From Ficedula albicollis (taxonomy: Eukaryota; Chordata; Aves; Passeriformes; Muscicapidae): 64,000 nucleotides of DNA. The position numbers and the translations under genes were made by a program. The stretch covers positions 885,878 to 949,877 of the forward strand of contig NC_021678.1 in the NCBI RefSeq assembly GCF_000247815.1, in the 5' to 3' direction. A model generated the notes under the pieces. It was not told the DNA's origin. It was given only the letters and a program-made list of their open reading frames with translations, and ran no database searches. Below, piece by piece: positions 47,183-61,500 of the stretch; within the stretch, counting starts at the first letter, position 1; each line of letters begins with the position of its first letter.

Positions 47183-48460
47183 GCAAACACAAGCCAGAAG
47201 AGTCTGAATATGACCAAGCCCTTAGAAATGAGTGTGACACAAGCAGAGATGGCCAGATGAACACATAAAATCATATCCCTAAAACAGAGCCATGAGATGC
47301 AGGCTAGACAGATAGAAGCTACAAGTACAAATAGCAGAAAATGACAGCTCCAACAACAACATATTGTTAAGACTTTCTTAAATTGCAGTAGACAGCATGA
47401 CAGTCTGATGCAGTTTAATCTATTTTTATTTGAATTCCCATCAAGTGGATATTCTTCCATAATTACATTTTGTCACAAACAATGAAACACAAAAAATGTC
47501 CTTTTAGTGGCACAAATAGGAATTCAGACAGACAGCAGCATTCATAGTATTTCAGTTCTTTTAGACAATCAAACAAAAAGCAATTCAAAGAACCAAAGCC
47601 AGGATCTATCAAAACTACACAATTACTGTCAGGCAGATATTCCCAAGACTCTGTTCAACACACCCAGACAGATGACTCCCAAAGTAAATGTTGCTCTACC
47701 ATCAGCTGATCAGCTACTGCTGTGTCAAATGACTGTTACTTACAGTGCCTAAAAAAATCTGCTCAGGGAAATGTAAAAACACTCTTCGGCCACAGGTAAT
47801 TTTTTAAAAAGTTAGAGGATTCACATACTTTATCCAGCACCAAAAATATCCAAAAATTTACATGTAAATTCCTTTACAAACAAGTGAACTGTGAGCCTGC
47901 TGGCAATCATATGACAGCCCGTGCCAGGCTGTGTCTGTACAGAGGCTGCAACACCACCGAGTGCAGGCAGTGAGCACCCCTTAGAGACAGTGCTCAGCAT
48001 TACACTGACAGCAGCCAAGTGCTCTGCACTGGTTTAGGAAACATCAACAAAATTGTGCTTTCTTCTTGTATTTCTTTTATTTTCTTCCTCCTTTTGAAAT
48101 CCTGTCCAAGCACCACACTTTTCTATTTGTATTTACAGCTTAACAGGCTTTCTCCTGTCATTTTTTAATTTCAACTGCAACAACGTGAAATGCACATGGA
48201 ATGCAGTGAATTTTATGCCATTCTTGTGTCCTCCCACAAGGAGGTACTGTTGCCAAGAAAGTCCTGTCACCCACTCCTGAGCTGCACTATTAGAGGCTGA
48301 TGGCCTTACGGCTCCAGAGAAACACAGTTGACAATAGGAGCTCATTTACTAAGAGGGGGACAGACAGACCAAAGTAAGTAGAAAGAATTTCCAACATTTC
48401 AGTCTCAAACTTGAGAGAACAGAAATACAAACAAACAAGCAAAAACCCACAATGGTTTGT

Positions 48461-49025
48461 AATACAGAATCCTAGAATGTTTTGGTTTGGAAGGGACCTC
48501 AAAGATCATTGTAGTTCCAATCCCCCTGCCATGGGCAGGGACACTCTCCACCATCCCAGGTGGCTCCAAACCCCATCCAACCTGGCCTTGGACACTTCCA
48601 GGGATGGGGCAGCCTCAGCTGCTCTGGCACCCTGTGCCTATGCCTCAGCATGTTCATAGAGAAGAATTTCTTCCCAGTATCTAATCTAAAACACCCTCAG
48701 TCAGTTTGAAGCCTTTCCCACTTGTAAAAAGTCCCTCTCCACATCTCTTGTAGGTTCCCCTTGGGTTCTGAGAGGCTCTGGTGGTATCACCCCAGAGCCT
48801 TCTCTGCAGGCTGAACAAGCCCAGCTCTCTCAACCTGTCTTTAACAGAGAGGTGCTCAATCCCACTGATGATCTTTGCAGCCTCCTCTGGACTATCTCCA
48901 AGGTCCATGTCCTCTTTATGTTGAGGGCCCCAGAGCTGGATACAGTATTAATGCAGTATGCCACTGCATGGGGTCTCACCAATAACAGAGCACTTATCAG
49001 CTCTTATGCGAGCACGTGCAGCCTC
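48461..49025 (-). mobile_element. CR1 LINE fragment (minus strand), ~565 bp
   Basis: It reads as reverse-complement CR1: degenerate octamers at 48461-48480, then TTTGGAAGGGACCTCAAAGA, CCATCCAACCTGGCCTTGGA, and at the far end a GAGGGCCCCAGAGCTGGATA segment. On the minus strand the decayed ORF2 peptide EHLSVKDRLRELGLFSLQRR is visible. It is 5'-truncated with internal indels, and lies in sense orientation with CTNNA3. Confidence 0.92.
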
Positions 49026-50116
49026 AATTCTGCAGGCATGAGCTAACACATTAAGCAGAGTAAGTACCAGAGAAGGTTGGGAGTCAAGGTCACATCACAA
49101 CACAGAAAAACATACCCTTTCTAAAAACACAAGATTAAACAATACAAGTCACCAGTGCTGTCACCTGTTCCTACAAATATCAGCTCCATCTGCTTCAGCA
49201 AATAAAAGGATTCTGCTTCAGCCAGCCAGCTGAACTGACACTATCAGTGTCAGGGCACAGCAGATCGATACCTCCTTCATGTTCCTAATATTCAACACTG
49301 TGATAACTCAGATTCTCACAATAGCTTTCTGGAGCTGTTACAGGACATTTCTCTCCTGCCACAGAGTCTCTTATTCCACTCAGATACCACTGGATTCTGT
49401 TGCATTGCAACTATTTCACCACTGCATATCAGGAAGTTCCACTTCCACGTCTCATCCAGTTCTTCCTAACATGTAATCAGAGCCACCACACATCTCCATC
49501 ATGCCTTACACCCACCTCTTCATTCTCCCTTTCCCACTCAGGGGCACCTGATCCAGTGATGCTGATGTCAAAAACTACTCTGCAGAGAATCTGTTCTTGG
49601 TTTGATGAAAGGAGGATAGAGTACAGATTATTTTAAGCCATTTAAGTTCTGCCCCCCAGAACAAAAGTTCCTTAGATGCAGAATACATGCATGTACATTT
49701 TCATGCAGGATGAGAAAGTTAAGTTTACTTTTAAAATGAGGGGAGGGACAAATAAGAACACAGAATAATACAAAAGATCCCTATACCCTCCCTTTAGTAA
49801 ATGCCTTTCCAAGTAAGCTCCATTTCTTGCCAGCGAATGGTAGTGCTTTCCCTGCCATCGAACTTTCACCTCCCCTGTTGAACAGCAAAAGACTTTAAAT
49901 ATGGCTATTCAAAATATCAAAGTATTTGTTAGAATTTCCTTTTAAAGAGTAACTTAAGGCTCAACATGTAACTCCAGCAAGTAACTTGCTTTCAATTCAC
50001 TGCTCTGCATGATGACAAGCTTATCTGGGAACACACTTGAGCATGATAACAGCTAAACACAAGAAACACTGACACTGCAATAGATAGAAACAAGGCAGAC
50101 AACAACTGTTGTGTTC

Positions 50117-50134
50117 CTGACTATATATAGTCAG
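50117..50134. repeat. 18-bp perfect palindrome
   Basis: CTGACTATATATAGTCAG is self-complementary with no spacer and lies in non-coding intron. It may be chance in AT-rich sequence. Confidence 0.8.
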
Positions 50135-53100
50135 TCAGCAATGGCAGTAAATACCAAACATTTCAGTTATGCCTGTGCAACTGTTTGAGAACTGTAAGCC
50201 ATCACACCTTGACATAAATGCAAAAACTCATCATCCTGAGGATAACGTTAGACTTCAGATTTCTACAGCAACATTTTACACATGAACAGCATCACTGTTT
50301 TGCCCTAAAACTGATTAAATCTCAGAACCAGACCATGAATTCGAGGTTGACATTTAGTGCCAGAAGAATTTGGGGTAGAACAATGCTCCTTACACCCTTT
50401 GCATAGGGGTCAGCTATTCCCCAGAACATCGAATTAGGAGAATCTTTTGAAATGCTGCATGCACATGAAATCTCTCAGTGAGAGTTTTTCAAAACACTTA
50501 CTTCGGGGGTTATTACACTACTTTAGAATAAAACTGTGGACATAAATAACCTCTAACAAGATCATAAATAACCTCTGAACCAGATCAAGAGGAAATCATG
50601 GCAGTTCTTCAGTTACTGGGCCAGCGGATTTCTGGATGATGCATGCAGCCCACCACCCACACACCTTCCTGCTGACCCATTTAGCAGAGCTCCAGAAGAT
50701 GTATGAAGATGTGGATAGGCCTTCAAAAGTACTTTCTTGAGAGGAAACAAAGAAAAATGCAGAGAATCTCTATTAAAACAATTGTCTCCAAGCCTATAAA
50801 TCTCTGGGAAAACTTTGCAGAAGTCAAAAGAAGCAGACACTGTATTTATCCAGGTTAGCATGTCTGTCATCCACTATAGCAGCACCTTCTTTCAGAGGTC
50901 ACTAACAGAATTCAACTAAATTCGAGACTCCAAAATCTCATCTACTGACAGTGCCAAGAGCAAGCTGCAGTCAGTGAAGCCATATTCGTATCCTGACTTC
51001 TGAAGACCATGAATCACACACAGATGAATTAAATACACCAAACATTACCCCCACTCTTCATTTTTATCCCATTCATTTGCTCCTTTATCCTCCAAAGCAT
51101 TATTATGAACAGGATTATCAGAAGCAGACTGAAAAAAGTCTATCACTCCTTTAAAAGGAGCCCCAAATTAATGAGCTCCAAAAGTAACAAAGGAGTGTTT
51201 TCCCACTGGCAATTGACATTCAGAAGGAACAAGTGTTTAATGCTCATGTTGCATCCCCAGCTGAACAAGTTCAGCACATGACACAAGGTAAAACACTAGA
51301 GGAGGTGAGACAGTATTTATTCTTTCCAGATCTCAGTGTGCAAATCTGAGTTTGGTTGATGTGAGTGAAATTACCTGAAGCATTTCTCCAAAATTCCATT
51401 ATCCAGGAAATACAAGCTGTAGCCATGTGCAAAGCTTCCTAATTAATTTAAGATTGTATTACTAAAAGTACCTGCCAGTCACCACAGAAAATAATGCCCA
51501 GAGAAAATTAAGTACTGTATGCAGGTGACTGCATGCAACCATGGCTGCTGACCCACATCCCCTCAAAGAGCTTGAAGTAAATAACAGGAGACATTTAACA
51601 GCAGCAGAATGCGGCCTGAATAACAGGAAATAAAGTTACACGTGATATAGCACACCACAAATTAAAAATAGCACACAGCTTCAAAGATTAAAAATATCTG
51701 CAAAATTAAGAAACTGCCACTTCTTTTACAATTGTTTCAACAATTTCTTAAAACAAACCTGTGTAGTTTGGCAAATTTGTGAAGGGAGATGGGCTGCGAC
51801 CACTCACTTCATCATTGCATAATGATAGGTGATAACATGGACTTAACTTTCTTTTAGAATGTATGAGGTATATATATTCTACTTTATGTATTATTTATTT
51901 TTGCAGTTACCTCTGGTCTTGGCTGAGAATCCATAAGTAATATAAAAATATTTCACATTTTCAATTTCTCTATGTATAAAAATCAATATGAAACTATATA
52001 TTTTATTCTTACCTTGTGTTCTCAGCCTGTAATGGATGGGCTAACATTTTAAAGAGTACTCCAAAATGAATGATTTTGCAAGAGCTTCAGCTGCTCAGTG
52101 TGACAGATAACAGTGATACTTGCTGGTCATAACACTTTTAATCACAAAGGACCTTAAGGTATCTCAGACACCTTATGCATTGATCAAACTCTAAACCACA
52201 GCTATCTCTGGATTCAGAGGAGGCCAAAAGCAAGTAATCACTGTCCTGAACAACAGCAGAGACTCAGAAACCACCCCAGCTGCATGTGCAAGATGATCAA
52301 ATAAAATAAACTTACTTTTAAAGAAAAACCTGATTAAGTTCCATCTTCAGTAAGGGCAGGATGATATCACTAAAAAATAGATGAACTTTAACTTGTGATT
52401 TCTGCAGGAACACATTTAGCATGTTGGTCATGTGACTCATTGCCTTTGTGCTCACCCAAATATTCCCAGCTCCCATGGGGAATCAAGAAAACAATAGAGA
52501 GCCTGAAAGAAAATGGCTACAACATTCTCTGCAGATCACAAAAACTAGCCCAGTCCTGGGAATCAGGTTCAAAATGGAGAGATGAATATGACACAACAGA
52601 ATATGGCACAACTCACCTGAGAGGAGCTGCTCTATCAGGAGGGGATGACTCTTATGGTAGGTCAAAGGATCCATCTTCCTCCTACTCTCAAAACATACCT
52701 CCACATTGGACTATTATACCATCCCCATTGAAATCCTTACTAATGCATAAAACAGGCAAGATTTTAGGTTTTAAATTTTTAACTAAAATGCCTTAATCTG
52801 AGATTCAGGTAAACAGTTCAAGAAGTTAAAATGTACATTAACTTTTAGTCGTGCTTAACAGCCACTAAAATGACCAAGAGGCATCCTGTCCTCATGAAAA
52901 GAAAGAAACCACATTCCAAACAACAAAAGTTCCACTGACATATGTATTTTCTCCCAATGGGGCCGAGCTTGCACAGCTCACCTCCTCATAGGTGGTACCC
53001 CAGAATACAGGATTAGGCAGCTCCAAGTTCAGCCATTTGCACATCACGATGCATTTCCCACAGGTATGCCAGCATCACTTGGACACCAGGCAGGGTTGCA

Positions 53101-53141
53101 CCAACCCCTCGTGGTGCCTGAATCGTTGGTCAGGTACTTAC

Positions 53142-53334
53142 TCTCCTTCCGCACGTCAGCGAGAGCTGCGTGAAGCTCCTCTTTAAACACAACTGCTTCC
53201 TTGGCTATTTTTTCTCCCTTGTCCAACAGATTCCAAGTGGCTTCTTCCACAGAAGCAAGCAAGACACGAGCTCTTTTGGAACGGCCCTTTTTCTTACTAG
53301 AAGGATTCTGTGGACAGTTGACTAATGTTGTAAC
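53142..53334 (-). CDS. CTNNA3: CTNNA3 second coding exon (residues 35-98 plus first base of 99)
   Basis: The exon is 193 nt, opens in phase 0 after a TTTAAATGTAG acceptor and ends in phase 1 before a consensus GTAAGT donor. It encodes VTTLVNCPQNPSSKKKGRSK, then a helical stretch with SVEEATWNLLDKGEKIAKEA and ending DVRKE. The KKKGRSKRA basic patch and the VEEATWNLLDKGEKIA helix are alpha-catenin hallmarks; the CPQNPSS and TWNLLDKG spelling is that of CTNNA3. In the family this part starts the N-terminal helical bundle that binds beta-catenin or plakoglobin and supports homodimerisation. The reading frame is intact, with no stop or frameshift. The split codon (A from this exon, GT from the next) gives Ser99. 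Confidence 0.96.
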
Positions 53335-56300
53335 CTACATTTAAAAGAAACAAGAGACAATAATGGTTTAAGCTCTACAAGTGAATTTATATTGTTCTTA
53401 AAAATAAAATATAATTAAGAATAAACAAAGAGATTCCCTCTGCTTTAGAGGCAGATAGGCAAGCTCAGCATAAACACCAAGAATGGGCAAAAAAGTACTG
53501 AATTCAATCTGGTGCAATTTTACTCAATATGTGTCATCTTTGTTCTTCTTCCTTCTGTAGGATAAAGCAAAGTTAACAAATGTCACTGTTCTATTAACCC
53601 TGACACCAACTCCTGTCACTGCTTGTTTTAAAACCTGCTCATAATACAATAAAAACATACCAGTGCTATCTGAGGAGGCTTCAGCAAGGCAGGAATTGTG
53701 GAACCATTAAGGTAGGAAGAGACCTCCAAAATCATCAAGTCCAGCTGCCTATCTATCGTTGCCAAGTGACCACTAAACCATGTCCCTAAAAACACCACAT
53801 CCACGTGCTTTTTGAATACCTCCAGGGAGGATGACTCCACCATGTCCCTTGGCAGCCTGTTCCAACACCTGATACTCCTTTCAGGTAAAGAACTTTTCTT
53901 AATATCCAATCTAAACTTTCCTTGCTGCAACATATGGCCATTTCCTCTTCTCCTAGCACTTGTTACTTGGGGGAAGAGACCAACCCCATCCCACCACAGC
54001 CTCATGGCAGGGAGTTGTATAGAGTGAGAAGTTACCCCTGAGCCCCCTTTTCTCCAGGCTGAGCCTCCTCAGCTGCCCCAGCCCCTTCCCCAGCTCCTTT
54101 GCCCTTCTCTGGACAGGCTCCAGCACCTCCATGTCCCTGCTGTCATAAGGGGCCCAAAACTGAACACAGGACTCAAGGTGCGGCCTCAGCACTGCACAAT
54201 CACTGCCCTGGTCCTGCTGGCCACACCAGTTCTGATACAAGCCAGGCTCCCACTGGCCTCCTTGACCACCTGGGCACACGCTGGCTCGTGTTCAGCTGCT
54301 GTCAGCCAGCACCCACAGGTTCTTTCTCCCCAGAACTGCTGGGTCTTCCCGTGCTTCTAGCATAAGACCTGCAGGGTGTCCCAGAACAAATACCCAAAAT
54401 GAGTACAGACACCTTTCAAAATGCTTTCTCTTCTTACCAAAGGGGTATCCCAATGGCCAGAGCTCAGTACCTCCAAATTCTTCAGGGTGCTGCTCTCAAC
54501 ACTAAAATTGTACATCAATTTGCCCAGAATTTGGATTTACTGCAGCTTAATCCAAATTTTTTTTTTACCAATGCACTTCAACATGCATAAAGAACTTATT
54601 TTTATAGACCATCCCACTCCACATTCCTCATCATCTGAGAACAGCCTCCACACTCCAACAGAATGCTTCTGAAAGACTATTCTCTAAGGCATTGCTTGAG
54701 CTGTAACACTAAAGAGAGACTCCCAAAACATTTTTCTTATCTGTTATACAGATATTTTAAAGCACATCTTATTTTCATGAAGTTCACTGACACTTTTTCA
54801 TCATCTTATCCTGTTCTCTCTGCCAAAACATGGGTAGTACAGTGCTACACATGCCTCAGCTCACCTCCAGATCTTGTCCATGGATTCATGCACTTGAGTG
54901 CTTTTCATGAATCATTACTGCTGAACGGAGCTGTGGAATATCCTGAGGGTAACATTTCTATAAACACATCTGTGAAACTTAAAAGCCTTGACCCCTGCAC
55001 CATTCATGTGCAATCTGAGGGGGAAAGGACCATCCATTTGACATCAACTGCTTTGGCATGCCACAAGGGAGAGAGCAACATAAATAACTCTGGCTCAGAT
55101 TGTTAAAGATGAAGAAAGCTTGGCTATTTTTCTGACTATGGCTCAAAAGAGAAAATAAAATTATTTATGGCACATAAATCAGCCAGCTGATAGAGAATGC
55201 ACTGGGAATAAAAATCTTTATTTTTACAAACTTTCCAATGTCAGTTTTAGAACCTTTAAGACAGTTTCAATGACTGTAACTTTAAGAATGAGTTAGAGAT
55301 TACAGGCTAATACTTCCAATAGGAAAGGCATAAAACACCACCAAAAATTAGAAGTAGCCCAAAAATACTATCAAATAAAAGGGTTTTTTTATAAATTTTA
55401 AGTATTTAATTACTCTTTCACTAGAAAATAATATATTCTACTTTGCAGGTTTTTAGTGTAGTAAAAATTTTACTATTTTTTAATGTAAAATATCATTCTA
55501 TATACTGTTCATTGATATGTTGAGGAGGAAAGGAAATAAAACAAATGAAAAAGTATTAAAAAATAATCATTCCTGCAGGTGAAAACCCTTGACTGTAAGA
55601 CTCTACATCTTCAGCATCACTGTCAGGAAATATTGGAGGCAGCAGCTGATCTCAAATAAAAGTCAAAATTTGTTAGATTGCTCTCTGCTCATGGAGATAA
55701 TGGAAAACAGAAAAACTACTCTGAATTTCTCTAACACAGAACCCCAATGAGGAATGTGAAACCTTTATACAATCCTACCCAGAAAGAACTGAACTACAAA
55801 CTAATACAATGTGCCACTGTCAACAGAGCTTGTACTGTAGTGGCAGAATACACAATCACTGACAACATTCTAAGAGAAAAGAAAAGCATTTGCCCATGAA
55901 TCCTGCTCCTGGATTTCCCAGCTGTGAACACCCTCTTGCTGCTACACACAGCAGATTCCCCAGCTAGCTCTGGCAGGAGCAGCATGGTTGTGCTAAGGGC
56001 ACAAGGGGTTTCTAAGCCATTTTCTAGGCTGTGTGCCACCACACTGACAGAGCTGCATGGTGCTGCTCTTGCCTGTTGTTGTCATTGCATATAGGCTGAA
56101 GGGTGAGGTTTCTTGTGGGGCCATGGTTATGCCAAATACTGAGTTTCTAGGAAACTCTGAAGCAGTACTTCCAATGCTATCTTCAGTTACAGGCAGCACT
56201 TAGAGACAATCTCTCAGTACTGCAGTAGTTCAGGGAGCAATGTCTTCATACCTTGAGCATCATAGTACTTGTTTCACCTTTATCTTAATATAAAAAGTAT

Positions 56301-58406
56301 TTTTAAGCATCAATCACAAATAATTCTTTTTTGTTAACGATGTAGTGCAGCACAACTAGATGTCAATCCCTAGGCACTTTAGAAAAGGCATGAACTCAGT
56401 GACCTAATGAACACATCAGAACCCCTGCCCACCATTTCAAACCCAAAGTATTGCCCAGACAAACAAACACTGGCTAATCCCACCCAGTGAGCAGAAGGTA
56501 AACTCACCATATGCAGAACTAAAACCAACAGTTTTCCCTATGAGTCTGTGGTGTGGATGACAGGTGGGAATACCAGCCTTTCAACTTGCCTGTTTTTCAT
56601 CAGTGATCCAAGGGACTCCAAAATGCAGGCATTTTTCTACACATTGTGTCAGCTGAGCCATGCTGACTTTGGTAACAACCTTTTTTAATATGCCAGATGT
56701 GTTGATTGAGAACTAGACTGAGAAGCCTTCCTTTCAAAACTAACATCCTCAAAACACCTGGAATCAAATAAAGGCCACAGACAGAGGGAAACCCCCAGGG
56801 CAATTCAGGGGCATTGTTTTATTCCAAGGATAGAGAAGTTGCCAACTCACAGAGGGTTTTACACAAAACAGTAGCTATGCTATTTTCAGAGTTTCATAGT
56901 AATCACCACTGCCAATTGCTCAGTGCAGGGAAGAGAGGCAATTCAGCAAGTGATTTGCAGCTATTTCCACAACTACTTCCTAGTTACACCCCAGGCTGGT
57001 TTTGCCTCAGTTTTTTCCTATATTGATGCTGTTAATCTAATGACTGCCCTAATACTCAGCATAACTGGTTAAGACAGACTTCTGAGAACCTCAAGCACAT
57101 CCATTGCTTCTTTCCTGCCACAGCATTACAAGAGTATTAAATAAATAAATTATAACAGAAATCTCAAAATAAAGTTAAACTGTGTTCCAAGCAGCTGTTG
57201 CTAAAGTTAATCTGGCAAGAACATCATTTTTATCTGTGACTGGATTGATTCTCTTTTTAATCACAGATTAATTCTCATTCAATACCTTTCCAGCCTCTCA
57301 ATCACCCCTCATTGAATGTGAGCTTTAATCCCTACTTTTATATTTTCAACATTTTCTTTCAAAAGATCCACTCAAAATGTAAGTTTTCCTTCCACAGGTC
57401 TGAAACAAGCAAAGCATTAAGTTTAAGAGAGGGAAAAGACAGTCAAAATTTTCTCTGAGAACCAAAGTATTTCCAATTTGAACAGCCTCAAGCTTTTCAA
57501 TGGTTGGAAAAAGCTGGGATGAAAAAGACCCCAAAACTTAGATGGTTTCTTTGTTTTATTCTGGGACTGCACTTTCTTTGTTTTGTCAGGTTTCTACAAT
57601 CCTGCAAAACTCAAACCAAAATTTACTTTTCTTTGCCCCATCTAAAAACACCCACAGTGTTGCAGCTGCCTGAGCACAGTCTGACCTACTGATCTACAAG
57701 AGGTTTTTAAATTCAGTCTATCAAGACATCTATTCTTACTACTTTGAAACTAATTTTATAATCCATCCACATATCCTTGACAGCTTCCACAAACCACTGA
57801 CCTGGTACCTGAGGGTTTTTATACCATCAATCACATCCAGGCAAAAATAAGTAAAAAAGGCAGACAAAATGAGAGAGAGGCAGCTCAGTTAATAGCAGCT
57901 GGAAATGAAGTCATGATAGAAAAGCAAAGGTTACTTTCTGAGCAAAATAACCTTCCAGAAGGGAAAAATGAGTAATGGAGGAAAAGACAAAAATTTTAAA
58001 AATCCAAATACAATGAATAATTAATAAAAGAAAAGAAACTGGATGAGTTAGGGAGAAGCAAAGCTTCAAATGGGGAAAATACAACTTTATTTTTGAAAAA
58101 TTACTTATTTCATGCACTGGAAATCCATTTGCAGTGTATTCTACCTTTAAGCATCTCCCAGATACTACTGTGCAAGAGACCAGCCAGGACATGCAGCATT
58201 TACTATGACAGACTGGGTGGCAAAGCTGGAAGTGACCAAATGAATGACCCAATCTGGAAGGCAGAGCCCTGGAGAGCTCCTGAGCCAGAGTAAAGCGCAC
58301 ATGCAGCAGAGCTGTAGCTGTGGCTTTCAGGATAATGTCCTTAGTCCAAGTTCTAATTCCCTTCCCTCTGCGGTTATCCAGCTTGCTTTCTGCAACTCTA
58401 AAATAC
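53335..58406 (-). other. CTNNA3: CTNNA3 intron between first and second coding exons
   Basis: This is a 5,072-bp intron with a GTATTT donor and a TGTAG acceptor. It contains one CR1 fragment (53691-54365) close to the acceptor end; otherwise it is unremarkable AT-rich sequence. Human CTNNA3 is one of the largest human genes (about 1.8 Mb), so introns of a few kb would fit the general compaction of bird genomes. Confidence 0.85.
53691..54365 (-). mobile_element. CR1 LINE fragment (minus strand), ~675 bp
   Basis: The minus-strand translation shows CR1 ORF2 C-terminal blocks in order: [33 protein letters not shown], then (after frame changes) [19 protein letters not shown] and WNRLPRDMVESSSLEVFKK. 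A 3' UTR follows (GATTTTGGAGGTCTCTTCCT). It is 5'-truncated, frameshifted and inactive, in sense orientation with CTNNA3 and ending 357 bp from the second coding exon's acceptor. Confidence 0.93.
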
Positions 58407-58513
58407 CTGAATTATCAGCGGTTCCAGTAATTTCTCCACTGTAAATGTCTGGATCTGCAGATTCCGAGGATCAATTTTCAGTTTAATGTTTGGCACTTTG
58501 GTTGACATTTCAC
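58407..58513 (-). CDS. CTNNA3: CTNNA3 first coding exon (start codon; residues 1-34)
   Basis: This exon opens alpha-T-catenin, an actin-linking protein of adherens junctions that is prominent at cardiac intercalated discs and in testis. On the minus strand a pyrimidine-rich acceptor ending in CAG precedes 5 nt of 5' UTR (GTGAA). The ATG is at 58508-58506, with G at -3. The exon encodes 34 residues beginning MSTKVPNIKLKIDP and ending in EKLLEPLIIQ, the conserved alpha-catenin N-terminus. It ends in phase 0 at 58407, followed by a GTATTT donor. The segment after residue 12 (IDP..LQ.QTFTVEKLLEPLIIQ) fits CTNNA3 better than CTNNA1 or CTNNA2. The first dozen residues are less conserved. The acceptor right before the ATG implies at least one non-coding 5' exon further upstream, beyond what I can identify. 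Assignment rests on remembered family sequence. Confidence 0.93.
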
Positions 58514-61500
58514 CTGGGTACAAAACAAGAGAAGTGCAGTAAGCCAATTAACCATGACTACAAGCCTCATTGCCTGCTGTCAGAGCCCAGAGACTGCCTA
58601 TGTAAGAACTTGCTTCATATCAGGCTTAGGATTTCAAGACATACAATTAACTTTTCCAATTCCCCATTTCTAAATTGTGAAAAAAATATGCTGATACTTA
58701 CATAAACTGTAAAATCATAGACTTAAAGTACATATAACTCCTTATATTCACTCACAGATTTCTACATTGATTACATATTAAAAAATACAAAAAGGATAAT
58801 TGAATTAGAATACCATTGAATAAAAGTCCTCTACAAGTCTAAAAAGGAGCTTTAAAGCAAAAAAATTAAATTCCATTACTGAATTCATCACAAAACAAAA
58901 ACATTAATGCTATGTGCACAACATCTGTATCTTACTCCATGTGCCAAATTACAGGGGTTATAATAAGCACCTTAAGAACAAAAAGCATATACAGCAGCCC
59001 TTAATATTTCTGGAAATTAACAGCAGGCAAAAGTGAAACATTTTGTTATTTTATACCCTGCAATAACAAATATTTTTAAAGTGTCAAGACATATTAAGTT
59101 GAGAAAGCCTATTACTGAAATCAATAAGATGGAAGTACAGCTAAGTAAGGTCTTTAAAGTGAATAAATCATTAATTAGGAACTTGATGCAGAATCTACTG
59201 ATGTGATTTAATAGTTTTCACCAAGTTCACTGGGCTATGGCTCAGGCCATTATCCTGAAATATGTGTGTGTCAACAGGGAATTATAACTGCTTTAGTTGG
59301 ATTGCAACCGATTATTGCCCCAAAATAAAAGACACTTTAAATTTTGCAGTAACATAACTTCCCATAACACACAACTTGGCAAAGCCTTGTTAGCCAAGGA
59401 AGACTTCAAATACACAAATAATGGATATGTGTCCTTTTAAAGCAAGACTTATTACAACCATTGCTGCTGTATAATAAAGTAATAAGGTGCTGCAATTGTG
59501 CAGGCTGGAGAGATATATTGTCACCTTCCAGTGAACCTAGCATTGATTTAATACAACACAGTAGGTTTGGGGTAGAAATGGATCTGAGGAGCTACCCACA
59601 TTTCACTTACAAGCAAAGACAATATGAGCAATAATTGAAGAATTAAGGTATAAAGCAATTTAGAGCTTTGCCGTTCTTATTAAAGGTTGCACAAGCACCA
59701 AGATTTTCTTTTATTACCAACTATACTAGTGGCAGACCTAAGTTCTCACAAATTCAGCTGCATCCAGCCAGGTGGCAGCATATGGAATGAACTGATGTTT
59801 CAGCTTTGATTCTGAGCCAAAAGACAAAGAAAAAAGAAACCTGAGATCAGACTGACCAGAAGAAAAAACGCTTTTCCTTCCATGGATATGAATGGAATGA
59901 GAACTCTAGAAATGTCCATCACAACAGTTGCAAGCAGATGGTATCGACTGTGTTGTGAATTCTTTCCTGGTCAAATAGACATCAGTGACAAGGGGACAGG
60001 TACACCAGATGGAGACAGCACTTGGTGCTTCTACTGGGCCCTAAAGAAACCATTAGCTAACTCGGGGTATGTTTTTGCAGATACACTCATGCTTTAACCT
60101 GACAGTGCTTCCCCATATCTCCTTGATAGAAGGGTGTCAGCACTTGCTCTACTCAAAATTGAGAAATTAAACCTTTCTGCTGCTTGCTCTCCATTCTCAC
60201 AGCACAATCTCCTCTGCTACAAATTACCTGCAATAATCTGGTCTTTTCTAAACTTTGGCAGATAAATATGTAGTTGTAATTATACCTATTCCTGTTACTA
60301 GAGGATTCCTGTGCTCCAGAATCCCATCACAGAGCACTCACAAACTTGGGAAATATCACAAATCCAACCCCATTTTTGCAGGTCAGAAAAAGTGTGAATC
60401 CATGTGTCATGACTTTGCCTCTTCTGGGTTGTTCTGTGTTTTTTGCTTGTTTGTTTTTTTCTTACTCTTAGCATATTGTCTAACATCAGCATTTTTATTC
60501 TTTGCTCAAGCCCTGAGTTCAAAAGCAGTTAAGCTTTTAGCCTTGAGTCAGGCCCATAATGAAACATCAACTGAAAGTCAATTGAAAAACTATTGTCTCT
60601 GAAAATTTCAATTATATTCTAAGATATAAATAACTCACTTAAGGGCTCACCTGCTGATTCCAGCAATATTTTTTAAGTAAAATTCTAATGCTTCCTGAAA
60701 CTTCCTTAAAGCAGAAAGATAGAAACAGTTTTGCAAGCCAATGCAGCAAAAACTACAAGATCTTAAATTATTTTGATAATCTGATTATGTTTTTTAGCTT
60801 ACCAGGCTCTCCTTTCTGTTATATACCATATTGGCTAATCAATATTTAAATTGAATTCTTTAATTACTTTTTTTTAATTAAGGCAAAGATAAGAGGTGAT
60901 AGAAACAAACACAGCCAGTAAAGATCATCCTGGGATTGTCTCTGGCATTTTCCCTTACTAAGTGAACCTCTGTCCTTCCAGATCATATTCATTAAGATGA
61001 TAAAATGTGATGTTTGCCTCAGGAAAAAACGAAAATCAACATCCCACCTTTCTTCTCTTTGTTTTTAATGCATTTGTCTGCTCCAATATAACACCTCCCT
61101 AACTACAGCAGGGGTCTTAACCGTGAGATATTTTGGTAAAAGGCTGAATAACCTCACACTCAGTTAGATTAACCTTTCCAGAAGGCAATCTCAGCCCTGT
61201 ACACCAGCAGCTCTTACAACACTTAGGATGTTAAGCATGTGTTACAGGACACAGTTGTGTCCCAGAACAGCCAGAAAAGCAACCACCTGCACACTCCTCC
61301 CAAGTGCAACCAACCTCAAGATAATGACAATTTTGTCTTTTCATCAGATGTGAAAACTACTGAGTCTTTTGGTGTCAGAAGAAAAAGACACTGGAGAAAC
61401 AGCCAAAGTCTATATCCCTCTGCAATGCAACATGAACACAGCTCCTGCAGCTTTTTTTTTAAATCTGTAAGTACACTGTATACAGACATTAACTAATAAG

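Larger units (their letters stand above)
46305..53141 (-). other. CTNNA3: CTNNA3 intron between second and third coding exons
   Basis: This is a 6,837-bp intron with a GTAAGT donor and a TTGCAG acceptor. It carries two CR1 tails, one on each strand (46873-47182 plus; 48461-49025 minus), and an 18-bp palindrome at 50117-50134. A chance 133-codon open frame at 52395-52796 has no recognisable content. No exon or RNA gene was recognised in the remainder. Confidence 0.85.

Noticed and set aside
52395..52796. 133-codon plus-strand ORF
   Set aside because: No recognisable content, low-complexity codon make-up, intronic and antisense to CTNNA3.
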